Assembly (NCBI GenBank): GCA_041655755.1
Contig: JBBAEY010000001.1
Span: 1-64,000 of the forward strand
Source of the DNA: JAAYFT01 sp041655755
Lineage (GTDB): Bacteria > Bacillota > Clostridia > Tissierellales > Tissierellaceae
Direction: 5' to 3'
Length of the DNA: 64,000 nt
This document shows positions 32,600-43,000 of the stretch, piece by piece. Made by a program: the position numbers and the translations under genes. A model generated the notes under the pieces. It saw nothing but the letters and a program-made list of their open reading frames with translations, had not been told where the DNA came from and made no database searches. Positions within the stretch are counted from its first letter, which is position 1. Every line of letters starts with the position of its first letter.

Positions 32600-32627
32600 C
32601 ACCAATTAGGTACTTGTACATAAAATG
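32600..32627 (+). promoter_or_regulatory. Possible mother-cell (sigma-E/K-like) promoter of the DUF4183 gene
   Basis: CACC at 32600-32603 and CATAAAAT at 32619-32626, 15 bp apart, roughly fit a sigma-K/E pattern (mAC ... CATAnnnTA). I see no good TTGACA/TATAAT in the same gap. The match is degenerate, so this is a suggestion. The rest of the gap from 32388 holds no gene that I can see. Confidence 0.3.
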
Positions 32628-32686
32628 ATATTAGGATAGACATGTTTTTTCCCAAACAAACCACTATTAAGGGAAGGAGAGTTAAA

Positions 32687-33064
32687 ATGGCAGTAAAACT
32701 ATTTAAACTTGTAATCGACGCAGACACCAGTACAACGACTACAGTTAATCCCGAAATATACAGGTATTTTTATGAATTTGACGATGGAGATGTAATAGAA
32801 GATGTGCTTACCATTGAAGCAGCAGCCTTTGTTGACGACGAAGGAAGTGCTTCCACTGCGATAGAAACTGTCACTGCTGTAGATGGATACTATCTCCTGT
32901 TTGTAAACGGAGTGTTACAACAATCAGATTTGTACACTGTCGAAGGAGATGGTTCTGAAGTTACTGTTAACGACGTTGAGAGTATACTCCCGGGCACGCC
33001 AATTATCCTAGTGGTGACGAGATTTGATCCTGATTCAGATTCAGATACCCTAGTAGAGACTTAA
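32687..33064 (+). CDS. DUF4183-domain protein (putative spore-surface/exosporium type)
   Basis: A 125-residue protein with one DUF4183 module: beta-rich, with the family core DGYYLLFVNGVLQQSDLYTV in the second half. It is acidic and has no signal peptide or membrane helix. The ATG at 32687 has AAGGAGAG upstream; a reading from 32642 would add 15 unsupported residues. DUF4183 proteins are common in spore-forming Firmicutes, often beside collagen-like or surface proteins. The next gene holds three more copies of the same module, so the two proteins probably assemble together. A strong hairpin separates them. Confidence 0.82.
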   Translation: MAVKLFKLVIDADTSTTTTVNPEIYRYFYEFDDGDVIEDVLTIEAAAFVDDEGSASTAIETVTAVDGYYLLFVNGVLQQSDLYTVEGDGSEVTVNDVESILPGTPIILVVTRFDPDSDSDTLVET

Positions 33065-33073
33065 GACCCTATC

Positions 33074-33102
33074 TTGGGATGTGCGAGTTTTGCACATCCC
33101 AA
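33074..33102 (+). terminator. Hairpin between the DUF4183 and DUF11 genes
   Basis: TTGGGATGTGC-N7-GCACATCCCAA, a perfect 11-bp stem. Only a short AAATTTATAT tract follows, so it may attenuate rather than stop read-through into the large gene. Confidence 0.6.
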
Positions 33103-33162
33103 ATTTATATATGGAAAGCCCCGTTTGGCTTGGAAAAGAATTTCTAGTTTGGAGTGAAAGAA

Positions 33163-36100
33163 ATGAATATAAGCAATTACACTGACCTTGTGTCCGCCTA
33201 TGTCTACCAGTACAATACCCTATCTGATGGGAAAAAAAGAATATATAGGGATGAAGATGAGCTGTCAACCTATGGCAGTCAGGGTATTCTAGACCCCAAT
33301 GATGTCTCTTATTATAGTTTGTTTATCAATGGAGTCCTGCAGGCAAAAACTAACTATGAAATTCAGCGGGGATTGCTTACCCTAAAAACAGAGGATATCC
33401 CCCTGGAGGGTTCAACTATAATCCTTTCTTTCATTACCTTTGTGGATAAAAAAACCCTTAAACTAAATTCAGCTAGGGTAAGGGGGCAAATACCTGAAGG
33501 CCATATTGCCAGTGGGCCTGTTGTGGATAAAGGTATAAATATTGCACCTAGTTTTGTTCAGCATTTCAAGCTGGAAATATCCATCCTGTCTGGTCCCACT
33601 GAAATCTTCACTGGGCAAATTGGACAGTGGACCTGTAGGATAAGAATTGAAAATATAGGCCAGTCAGAGCTAAATGAGATATACCTGCACAATAGAATTT
33701 TACTCCATGAAATAATGAATATTGAGATAAAATCAATTGAAGCCGGTATCATCGACAGCTATGGACCTTTAATCCTTTGGAAAATCGATAGCATGATGCC
33801 TGGGGAATCCCTGACTGCCACCTTTGAAATAGAGGCCTGTATCAGAAATCAAGGAAGAAATTATTTGGCCAATGCCTTTGCCACGGCCAGAGTCCTTGGT
33901 GAAAATACCATGTCTGACCTTGTTTGCAGTAGTCCCATCAATGTAGATGGTGGACTCTATGTCAAAAATGTAATAGTGTCTGGACCCACAAGTGTCAACC
34001 TTCTCAAATACAATAAATGGAAGATAGAGGTAAATGTATGGAATCTTAGCAGCCAGGATATATCCGATGTCTTGCTAACAAATACCCTATTTCCCAAGAG
34101 CATAGCCAGGGCAGAAGTTGTCAGCATATCAAAAGGTCTAACCTGTTTTGAGAAGAAAAAACTCCTATGGAAAATTGATGTGCTAAATCCCTGGGAAGTT
34201 TGCAGCCTGACAATTGAGCTTGAGGCTAGCTTCAACAAGGCAGGTGCTAGGAGTTTAAGCCTTGCCACAGCCATGGGAAAGCTTAGGGACAGAAAGGTGT
34301 TTTCAAATAAGTCAGTCGATTTTCAAGTAGATGTCTTGCCCAGCCACAGGCCAGTGACGGATATTCTTGCTATAGAAAAAAACATAGATGGCAAAAATCT
34401 ACTTGCCTTTGCCCAAATCCCCAAGACCTGGAAGTTCTCCTTAAAGGTCACAAACCACACAGATAGATTGTTAAAAGATATAATCATTACAGACTATATC
34501 CTTCTGGATAAGGTCACCTATATCAGGTGTTTGTGGACTTCCCTTGGCTCTACTTCCATATTCAGTGATACTATTATGTGGAGGATTGACCAGCTTAGAG
34601 CCGGCGAAAGTGCCATGGCTACATTTACTAGTTGTGGGACCTTTCTCCGAACTGGACTAGGCTATTTAAACAGGGCAATAGGGAAGGCCCTCGTCCCAGA
34701 TGCCTCCCTATGCATCATATCTGGTCTAGTATCCAGCCCCCCCATTAGGATAGGAAGGACCTCTGATATTAAAAGGTGCACCCTTGTCGTCCATAAGGTG
34801 TTTTCCCAATATAAGGACAGGGTTTGTTTCAAGAATCTAATAGTCCATATGGACAGGTGTGACCTGTCTAAGATCACCTTCGGCAACGGCTTCATTGTAA
34901 GGTCCAGCCTAGATATTGAGGATATTGAGTCAAGGCCAGACCACAAGAGGGTAAGGCTCACCATCAGGATACCCTATAAAATCACTAGCGAGGACAAGGG
35001 CACAGTAAGGGCCTATCTGCCAAACATAGATAAGGATATTGTCGTCTATATACCTGACAATTCAGACGAGCAAGAATTTGACATCCTCCTTGAAAGCAAT
35101 TCAAGGCTCCTAAATATTGACTCAAGGGCCAATGGCCAATCAGCTCTGACAGTGGGGGTCTTTATTATTATAAAGGCTGTAGGAAAGGTGGAACTCTCAG
35201 TGCCCTATCTAAACTTACAGGAGAAACTAGCTAGCTGCAATAATATGCCCAGCCATGCCCATGAATCCTTGGAAAAAATGACCTATTCGAACTTCTATCC
35301 TGACAGGATAGGCACTGGACCCTATATACCCCAGCTCCCAATTGGAAAAATATCTTGTCCCCCTATATTTGGTGACTTTTGTATCCAGAAAACCATTTTA
35401 TCCGGCCCCCTGACAGTAGTTCCCGGAAGGGATTACTCCTGGACCATAGAATTTAGGGTTTCCAATGTGGGCCATGGACCCATTAGCAATGTAGTCATGG
35501 TCGATACCCTGAAAGTCGAGGGCCTAATCCATATAGACCTTGTCCATATCTCACAGGGCCAGGCATCTGTCCAGGGGGGTCAAATCATATGGAAGGTAGG
35601 AAACCTAGGGTCAACGGATATGGCCCTTATGATAGCAGAGGTATGTGCCCATATTGGGGCCAATGATGGCAATATATTGAGGGCAGAAAACCACCAATTC
35701 AGCACCAGTTCCCATGGAGGCAAAAAAAAGTTCACCGACGAGGACCAGATAGCAATCTATGGAAATGGTCGGATACCCAATCGCGACCATGTTTCCTATT
35801 TTAGTTTATTCATAAACGGCGTTCTCCAACCTGAGACCAACTACCTTGTCAAAGAAAACCTGCTGGAGATTACGACAATCGATACACCCCTAGACGGGGT
35901 GCCAATCACCCTAGAGTCTGTAAGAGTCCTAGATGGGGACAATAGGCTCCTGAAAGCTAGGACCTACCAGTACAATGCCTATGCCCATGGCGGAAAGATA
36001 TATGAGGACTTAGATGAGATAAACATGTATGGAAATGAGGGTATTCTCGACCCAGCAGAAGTCAGCTTCTACCTCCTTTTTGTAAATGGCCTGCTTCAGC

Positions 36101-36201
36101 CAAGGGTCAATTATGAGATTGGAAGAGGTATTCTGGTCCTAAAAAGCTCCGATATCCCCCTTGAGGCTAGCCCCCTTTCAATACAGTTTGTCTCCCTGTA
36201 G
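33163..36201 (+). CDS. Large DUF4183/DUF11-repeat surface protein (putative spore-coat/exosporium)
   Basis: About 1012 residues. One DUF4183-like module (about 13-95; SYYSLFINGVLQAKTNYEI) is followed by three DUF11-like beta repeats (about 130-240, 265-390, 395-530; e.g. SILSGPTEIFTGQIGQWTC, VIVSGPTSVNLLKYNKWKI), an unassigned middle domain (about 540-690; RLTIRIPYKI ... AVGKVELSVPYL), another DUF11-like repeat (about 740-840), and two more DUF4183-like modules at the end (about 850-930 and 935-1012; SYFSLFINGVLQPETNY, SFYLLFVNGLLQPRVNY). There is no signal peptide or anchor, which fits mother-cell synthesis and assembly on a spore. The ATG at 33163 has GGAGTG upstream. Function is inferred from architecture only. 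Confidence 0.8.
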   Translation: MNISNYTDLVSAYVYQYNTLSDGKKRIYRDEDELSTYGSQGILDPNDVSYYSLFINGVLQAKTNYEIQRGLLTLKTEDIPLEGSTIILSFITFVDKKTLKLNSARVRGQIPEGHIASGPVVDKGINIAPSFVQHFKLEISILSGPTEIFTGQIGQWTCRIRIENIGQSELNEIYLHNRILLHEIMNIEIKSIEAGIIDSYGPLILWKIDSMMPGESLTATFEIEACIRNQGRNYLANAFATARVLGENTMSDLVCSSPINVDGGLYVKNVIVSGPTSVNLLKYNKWKIEVNVWNLSSQDISDVLLTNTLFPKSIARAEVVSISKGLTCFEKKKLLWKIDVLNPWEVCSLTIELEASFNKAGARSLSLATAMGKLRDRKVFSNKSVDFQVDVLPSHRPVTDILAIEKNIDGKNLLAFAQIPKTWKFSLKVTNHTDRLLKDIIITDYILLDKVTYIRCLWTSLGSTSIFSDTIMWRIDQLRAGESAMATFTSCGTFLRTGLGYLNRAIGKALVPDASLCIISGLVSSPPIRIGRTSDIKRCTLVVHKVFSQYKDRVCFKNLIVHMDRCDLSKITFGNGFIVRSSLDIEDIESRPDHKRVRLTIRIPYKITSEDKGTVRAYLPNIDKDIVVYIPDNSDEQEFDILLESNSRLLNIDSRANGQSALTVGVFIIIKAVGKVELSVPYLNLQEKLASCNNMPSHAHESLEKMTYSNFYPDRIGTGPYIPQLPIGKISCPPIFGDFCIQKTILSGPLTVVPGRDYSWTIEFRVSNVGHGPISNVVMVDTLKVEGLIHIDLVHISQGQASVQGGQIIWKVGNLGSTDMALMIAEVCAHIGANDGNILRAENHQFSTSSHGGKKKFTDEDQIAIYGNGRIPNRDHVSYFSLFINGVLQPETNYLVKENLLEITTIDTPLDGVPITLESVRVLDGDNRLLKARTYQYNAYAHGGKIYEDLDEINMYGNEGILDPAEVSFYLLFVNGLLQPRVNYEIGRGILVLKSSDIPLEASPLSIQFVSL

Positions 36202-36331
36202 CCCTAGATAGGCTTGGGAAACTCTTAATTTTGATTAATTCCCATTATGTAATGTTTTTTATATGCCTTTATAGTATAATGATAATATTATCATAGGGTC
36301 TATCTGAAAATTAGCATGGAGGGGATTATTC

Positions 36332-38338
36332 ATGTCTAAATTAAAAAAATCCAATATATTGATATTGGTATTGGTAGTTATTATCGGCAGCATTGCAGCC
36401 TTACTTATATTTAACGCTAAGGATAGTAGTGAGGCGGAAATTTTCCTGACCGAAGAGGAAAAATCATGGCTCCACGACCACAGGGACCAGATAAAAATTG
36501 GATATACTACGGATTATCCACCAGTAGAATTTTTGAGTAATGGCAAATACGCAGGTATTTCAGCCGATTATTTTAGGCTCCTGGAGCAAAAGCTGGGCAT
36601 CAGCATTCAGATGGTAGAATTTGATAACTTTGACGAACTCATAAGCAAGGTCCAAAATAGGGAGTTGACGGGAATTACAGCAGCTACCAAGACCCCTGAA
36701 AGGAGCAAGTACCTGGACTTTACAATTCCCTACATAGATAATCCCAATGTCATAATTACTCGAAAGAACTTTTCAGAAAATCTTACCTTTGAAAAATTAG
36801 CCAATACCAGCATGGATATACTGGCCATAGAGGGTTATGACATTATTGAATTTCTCAACGAAAAATTTCCCAAGCTTGAGTATAGGACTGTAAAATCACC
36901 CAGTGAAGGCATCAGAATGGTTGCCTTTGGCGAGGCAGATGCCATGATAATTGAGATAATGAGTGCAACTGCGGAGATCGAAAGGGATAACATATCAAAC
37001 CTTATGGTCAATGTGGAGACTCCCTATGAGTCTAATCTATCCATAGCCAGCAGAAACGATTGGCCAATCTTAAATCAGATATTCAACAAGGGTCTGGCAC
37101 AAATTACAGACCATGAAAGAAAACTTATTGAGCAAAAATGGCTGCCCCTGCAGCAGAAGGGCATCCTGCAAAATAAGTATTTTTGGGTGGCCTTATTGGG
37201 CTTTGTAATGGCCCTAGTTGTGGTTATTATCGTTATTTCAATATGGAATTCCAGTCTACAATTGGCAGTCAGGGAAAAGACCAGGGCCCTTGAGGAGTCC
37301 AAGAAAGAGCTGATGTTTAAGACCTACCATGACGAATTGACAGGCCTCTACAACAGGGTATATATGACCGAGCTCCTAGAGCGATACGAAGAGGAAAATC
37401 CCCTGCCCTTCTCCATTGTTGTAGCGGATTTAAATGGACTGAAAATCACAAATGATACCTTTGGTCACCATATAGGAGACCAATTATTAATTAGGGTGTC
37501 TAAGATAATTAAGGATAATATATGGCCCAATCACGTTGCCTGTAGGATTGGAGGAGACGAAATCCTAGTTTTTATGCCCTCCACTTCCAAGGAGGAATGT
37601 ATTGAGATCCTTGACAATATTAGGGAATCCAGCCTTTCAGCTGAAGAAGACCCCATCAAACCCCTGGTAGCCTTGGGATACGCCACTTCTGACCGTGAGC
37701 ACTATGACTATAGCTCCTTATTTAAACTGGCAGAGGATAGGATGTATGCAAACAAGATGGACAGCAGTGAGGTCAGCTATGGTATGATAATTAGCTCCAT
37801 CAAAAACAACCTCTACAAAAATAAATACGAAAGCCAGGAACACCACGAAAGATTAATTTCTGCTTCTAGGGATATGGGCTTTGCCCTAGGTTTGGACAAG
37901 GGTATGGTAGATAATTTGATGCTATTGGCAGACCTACACGATATAGGCAAGGTCGGCATTGACGATAAAATCCTCCTGAAGGAAGGCCCCCTTTCCCCTG
38001 AAGAGTGGCAGGGTGTAAAGAGATTGCCAGAGCTGGGATTTAAGATAGTCAGCGGCTCTACCAAGCTCTCCCATATTGGAAAAGGTATTCTCGCCCTCCG
38101 TGAGCGGTGGGATGGAAGCGGCTATCCCCAAGGATTAAAGGGGGAGGAAATTCCCTATATTTCTAGGTTGTTTGCCATAATCGAGGCCTTCGATGTAATG
38201 ACCCACCCTAGGCCATATAGGCCACTGCTTTCTAAAGAGGAGGCCCTAGATGAGATTAAAAATAGTTCAGGATCACAGTTCGACCCTGAACTCGTAGAAT
38301 TATTTACAAGGGAAACATGGGCTAGTTCTTCCTCCTAA
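36332..38338 (+). CDS. Solute-binding-domain receptor with GGDEF and HD-GYP-like domains
   Basis: A 668-residue protein. An N-terminal membrane helix (about 7-27) is followed by an extracytoplasmic SBP_bac_3 domain (about 40-275; IKIGYTTDYPPVEFLSNGKY, TAATKTPERSKYLDFTIPY), a second helix (about 290-310; WVALLGFVMALVVVIIVISI), GGDEF (about 330-485) and an HD-GYP-like domain (about 495-665). The GGDEF site reads CRIGGDEILVF (GGDEI instead of GGDEF). The HD-GYP domain keeps DLHDIGKVGIDDK and ERWDGSGYPQGL, but the HPxxG and HHE histidines are replaced (RLPELGFKIV, LRERWDG), so phosphodiesterase activity is doubtful. It resembles BvgS-like amino-acid sensors. GGAGGGG precedes the ATG. Confidence 0.88.
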   Translation: MSKLKKSNILILVLVVIIGSIAALLIFNAKDSSEAEIFLTEEEKSWLHDHRDQIKIGYTTDYPPVEFLSNGKYAGISADYFRLLEQKLGISIQMVEFDNFDELISKVQNRELTGITAATKTPERSKYLDFTIPYIDNPNVIITRKNFSENLTFEKLANTSMDILAIEGYDIIEFLNEKFPKLEYRTVKSPSEGIRMVAFGEADAMIIEIMSATAEIERDNISNLMVNVETPYESNLSIASRNDWPILNQIFNKGLAQITDHERKLIEQKWLPLQQKGILQNKYFWVALLGFVMALVVVIIVISIWNSSLQLAVREKTRALEESKKELMFKTYHDELTGLYNRVYMTELLERYEEENPLPFSIVVADLNGLKITNDTFGHHIGDQLLIRVSKIIKDNIWPNHVACRIGGDEILVFMPSTSKEECIEILDNIRESSLSAEEDPIKPLVALGYATSDREHYDYSSLFKLAEDRMYANKMDSSEVSYGMIISSIKNNLYKNKYESQEHHERLISASRDMGFALGLDKGMVDNLMLLADLHDIGKVGIDDKILLKEGPLSPEEWQGVKRLPELGFKIVSGSTKLSHIGKGILALRERWDGSGYPQGLKGEEIPYISRLFAIIEAFDVMTHPRPYRPLLSKEEALDEIKNSSGSQFDPELVELFTRETWASSSS

Positions 38339-39915
38339 AAGTCTTCCTTTGTCAGCCTATCAATTATATTTGTATCCTTCTGAAAACTGAGGGGGTTCAC
38401 GGCTGGACCGTTGATGACATTTCCATCTATGTCATATCTAGAGCCGTGACATGGGCAGTCCCAGGACCTTTCTGCAGGGTTCCAATTTACCTGGCAGCCC
38501 ATATGGGCACATATGGGGTTGACAAAGTGCAGCCCTCCCCCTTCATCTCTATAGGCCCCGACCTTTTTACCATCCACCTCTATGATTTTTCCCTCTCCTT
38601 TTTTTACATCTGTAGGGGTCAGCGGTTTTTCTCCTTCTGCCCGCCCTAAGCTTTCATTGGCCCTTTGGCTTTGCTTCTTAGTCTCCTCTATGGCGGATAT
38701 ATTCTTATTTCTAGATGGATTATATACTTCTTCCCAGGGGCTGGAGCCATTGACGATTAAATCCCTTAGAAGGACAGAAGAGACAAGGCCATTGCTTATA
38801 CCCCATTTTCCAAAGGCAGTGGCTAGGTAGAGATTGGGAGTCTCCTGTGAAAAGCGGCCTATGTAGGGAATCCCGTCTATGGCTATACAGTCTTGGGTGG
38901 ACCACCTATAGGGAATATCCTCTACGGTAAACAGGCTATCTGCAAAATCTGCCAATGCCTGATAGTGGATATTGGTATCATGTCCATGGCCTGTTTCATG
39001 GCTGTCTCCCACTAGCAAAATGTATTCCCCCGACTCTGTGCTGATGCTTCTAAGGGACCTATTGGGGTACTCTGCATTGATAAATACCCCATCTGGAAAC
39101 TTCTCCTTTGCCTTGATGGCTATGGCATAGGTCCTGGATTGGGAGATACGGGCAAAATATGCACCTAGCTTGTTATAAAAGGGATAGTGGGATGCGATTA
39201 TAACTATCTTGGCTGTGACAGAGTAGTTCTTGTCTGTAGTCAGCAGATACCTCCCATCCTCTTTTTCATCCAATTTTACTATCCTACTTTGCTCGTAAAT
39301 TTCCACACCTGCCTTGTGAACTATTGCCGCTATTGGCAGCAAAAATTTTCTAGGGTGGAATTGTGCCTGGTTGTCAAATCGCACTCCTCCCTTAATGGAC
39401 ATGGAAAAGGGGATTTCCTCCACATAGGTTGCCTCGATTCCAAGGGATTTTGCCGCTTCAACCTCCTCCTTGATTTGCTGTAGGTAGGTCTCATCTTGGG
39501 TATATACATATGCCGACTGGCTGCTGTAATCGCAGTCTATCTTGTTCTCATCTGCAATCCTTTTTATTTCCTTTATGGCCAGTTCATTGGCTGCTGCATA
39601 CTGCTGGGCCTGGTTCTTTCCAAAATCCCTTATTAGCTTACCATAGATAAGATTGTGTTGAGATGTAATCTTTCCCGTCGTATGACCTGTGGTGCCCCGG
39701 GCAATCCTATCTCCCTCCAATATGGCGATTTTCATGCCACTGCTTTGTAATTGATAGGCAGTTGCAATCCCGACAATGCCCCCTCCTACTATGGCTACAT
39801 CTACCTCTGTATCCTGATCTAGTCTGGGATAATCTGTATCATCTGTAGAAGCTGTCCAGTAGGATTTTGGCTTTTGATTTATTAGTTTAAACTCGTCAGA
39901 TTTCTTAGTATTCAT
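38335..39915 (-). CDS. FAD-dependent oxidoreductase with C-terminal Rieske [2Fe-2S] domain (YhfW-like)
   Basis: A 526-residue protein. The DAO-type FAD domain begins VAIVGGGIVGIATAYQLQ, followed by EGDRIARGTTGHTTGKITSQ. The C-terminal Rieske domain (about 430-520) has CAHMGCQVNWNP and CPCHGSRYD, both cluster pairs (C-x-H and C-x-x-H) intact. B. subtilis YhfW has the same architecture. The substrate is unknown; a glycine/amine or redox relay role is possible. The ATG at 39915 has GGAGGTAATC upstream. It converges with the receptor gene, overlapping its stop by four bases. Confidence 0.9.
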   Translation of the reverse strand: MNTKKSDEFKLINQKPKSYWTASTDDTDYPRLDQDTEVDVAIVGGGIVGIATAYQLQSSGMKIAILEGDRIARGTTGHTTGKITSQHNLIYGKLIRDFGKNQAQQYAAANELAIKEIKRIADENKIDCDYSSQSAYVYTQDETYLQQIKEEVEAAKSLGIEATYVEEIPFSMSIKGGVRFDNQAQFHPRKFLLPIAAIVHKAGVEIYEQSRIVKLDEKEDGRYLLTTDKNYSVTAKIVIIASHYPFYNKLGAYFARISQSRTYAIAIKAKEKFPDGVFINAEYPNRSLRSISTESGEYILLVGDSHETGHGHDTNIHYQALADFADSLFTVEDIPYRWSTQDCIAIDGIPYIGRFSQETPNLYLATAFGKWGISNGLVSSVLLRDLIVNGSSPWEEVYNPSRNKNISAIEETKKQSQRANESLGRAEGEKPLTPTDVKKGEGKIIEVDGKKVGAYRDEGGGLHFVNPICAHMGCQVNWNPAERSWDCPCHGSRYDIDGNVINGPAVNPLSFQKDTNIIDRLTKEDF

Positions 39916-40000
39916 GATTACCTCCAAATATATAATTTACCTTACTTTTTGCTATTTGTGCTTTTTTATACCTCATATTCACACACCTAGACACCATAGT

Positions 40001-40061
40001 GAGCCACCGAGAACCGTCCCCGGTGGCTCAGTGTGCCAGGGAGAACCGTCCCCGGTGGCTC
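40001..40061. repeat. Tandem pair of REP-like hairpin repeats, copies 2 and 3
   Basis: Copy 2 (40001-40029): GAGCCACC arm, core GAGAACCGTCCCCGG, TGGCTC arm, a long stem. Copy 3 (40033-40061): GTGCCAGG on the left with the same core and TGGCTC on the right, so its arms do not match each other. It lies between the Rieske oxidoreductase start and the glucan synthase stop. Confidence 0.8.
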
Positions 40062-40069
40062 ATTTTGGC

Positions 40070-43000
40070 TCAATCGGTCAATTCTATATAGTCACCCTCC
40101 AAGGGCCTGCCATTTACCAGTACCTGGTAGCCAGCCTCATCCGGGTCTTTTGAGTTTTTCACCTCTATATGGTAGGTGGACTTTCCGTACCTGTACTTGA
40201 TGCTATACTGGTCCCAATCCTTGGGTATTGACGGATTTATAAAGATCCTCTTACCTTCTTTTCTAAATCCTAGTATGTCTTCTAAGACCACACTATATAT
40301 CCAGCCTGATGAACCTGTATACCAGGTCCAGCCACCCCTGCCCAGGTGCTGTGGATTTGTATATACGTCGGCGGCCAATACATATGGCTCTACCTTGTAC
40401 CTAGCACATTCAATCTGTGTCCTCGTGTGGTTTATTGGATTTATCAATTTAAATAAATTATATGCCTTATCCCCTTCTCCTAGGAGGGCAAAGGCCTTTA
40501 TGAGCCAGGCGGCTGCATGGGTATACTGACCTCCGTTTTCCCTGACTCCTGCTACATAGGACTTTATATAGCCAGGGTTGAGTTCTGTATTTTCAAAGGG
40601 AGGGGATAGAAGGGCTATAATCCCATCTTCCTCATTTACAAGGTGCTTTTCTGCTGCACTTAGGGCAGGCCTTATCCTGTCTTCCCTGCCTAGGCCGGAT
40701 ATTACTGACCATGACTGGGAAATGGAATCGATTATACATTCCTCACTGTGCTTGGAGCCAATTGGGCTTCCGTCATCGAAGAAGGCTCTCATATACCATT
40801 CACCGTCCCAACCGCCTTCCTCTACTGCCTCCCTTAATTTGGGAATTAGATCTTCAAACTCCTTGACCTGTTCCAGGTCATTCCTTATTCTGCAAATCGG
40901 TATAAAGGCCTGAAGCACAGCTCCCAAAAACCACCCCAGCCAGATACTTTCGCCCTTGCCCTTGTAACCAACCTTGCCCATGCCGTCATTCCAATCACCT
41001 GTGCCTATGAGGGGGATATTTCTCTCACTAAGGTTTATCCCCCTTCTAATGGCCCTTATACAGTGTTCATATACTGTGGATTTTTCTGCAGATCTCCTTG
41101 GCAGCTCATATCTCTCATATTCTCCCTCCCTTAACTTATCCGATTCTATATAGTTTACTTCTTCATCTAGTATGCCATAGTCTTCAGTAGCCTCTATATA
41201 CTTAGCCAGGCAGTAGGGAAGCCAAAGCATGTCATCTGAGCACCTGCTCCTAATTCCCTTATTGACCTCATTGTCATAGGCTGGATGCCACCAGTGCTGG
41301 ATATCTCCTTCAAGATATTGGTGGGCACAATTCTCCAATATCTGCCTCCTAGCCTCCCCTGGTCTATGGTAGAGAATATTTGAAACGTCCTGTATCTGAT
41401 CCCTTGCACCAAAGGCTCCACCTACCTGATAGTACCCAGCCCTTGCCCATAATCTGCTGCTGATGGTCTGGTATATGAGCCAGGAATTCATCAGATAGTT
41501 TAGGGCCTTATCCTTAGTAGATACTTCTATGGTCTTTACAGTCCTATCCCAAAAGTCCTTGACCTCCCGGAGAGCAGTGGTAACACTATCCAGGTCCCTG
41601 TACTTGTTGACGGTCTCCCTTCCCTTTTCACCGTCCCTTTCTTCCGCCAGCAAGAATACTATATCTTCCTGTCCCCCAGGGGGAATGCAAAGCTCAAGCT
41701 CTAATACACCGCAGGGGTTGTATCCTGCCCCAACCCTGTTTGATAATTTCTCTAACCTTGCTCCCCTTGGATTTTCATAGTCGGGTATATAGCCTAAAAA
41801 TTCCAACCTATCCCCAGTATATGAGTTTATTTTTTTGGAGGAGGATATAAATATGCTGCTTCCCTCGAATTCTGAATTAGAGGTGTTTTCCACTGTAAAT
41901 ATTTCCCCCTGGTCCATGGAGCTTTCCAGAAACAACTGGGTCTCCTCGTCCGTCACCCCTATTACTGGCCTGATATAGTAGTAGATCTTCAGTTTCCTCT
42001 CCCTGTCTGCAGTATTTTTAAGTTTTATAAGGTTGATCTTGACCTTTTCCTCCCTTGGGACAAAGATTGTGAGCTCCTGCTCCAGGTCATGGCTATTGTG
42101 TTCAAAGTTGACATAGCCCTTGCCATAGGAGATTATATAATCTTCCTCTCCCCTGATGGGTTCTGGGGTGATAGAAAACAGCTCATTGCTGTCCCTATCC
42201 CTTATATAAACGATTTCACTCGGCAAATCATTTATCAGGTCATTGTACCAGGGGGTCAGCTTATTCTCCCTGCTGTTTACAGACCAGGTAAAGCCCGTTC
42301 CCCTTTCACTTATTATGAAGCCAAATTCCTCGTTGGCTACGACATTTACCCATGGCATTGGGGTATTGAGCCCCTTCTGAAGCCTGATTACGTATTCCTC
42401 CCCATTCTTTGAGAATCCGCCATAACCGTTGAAAAAATCTAATTCCAACTCCCTTGACCTTATGGGCTCCGCCGGGGTTTTAATCCTAGGCCCGCCCTTT
42501 ACCTGACCATATATCTTGCTATCGTCAAATGTAAATCCCTCCTGGGCGTTGATAATCAAAGCTGCCCGCTTATAGAAAAGGCTAATATCGTCTTGGTCTA
42601 GGCTTCCAATATTTCTAGGGTAGATGCCCCCTTGAACATTTAACAAGTTCCCCCTTATTTCATAGATTAGCTCCAGTATCTTTTGATTTAGGGGCCTGTA
42701 ATACTTATCCTCCTCTTCATACACTACTATTAGGTCAACAGTCAGTCCCTTATATGTCCAGTATTCATGGGCGTGGAGAACTTTTATGAGGTTATCTAGG
42801 TTTTCTAGGCTCCCTATCCTAACTAGGACTATTGGATTGTCACCGGATATTCCATGTGCCCACAGGCCTTCCTTACCCCTACCCTTTCTGGCCAGAATGC
42901 CTTTGTACTTATTCTTATTGCCCTTGAGATAGAAAATATAGGGCAGTAGCTCTTCATATAGCTCAATATTGGCGTGATCCAAATTTAAATAGCCTATTTC

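Noticed and set aside
40001..40061. CRISPR array
   Set aside because: Only two units with almost no spacer and strong internal dyads; they are REP-like hairpins.
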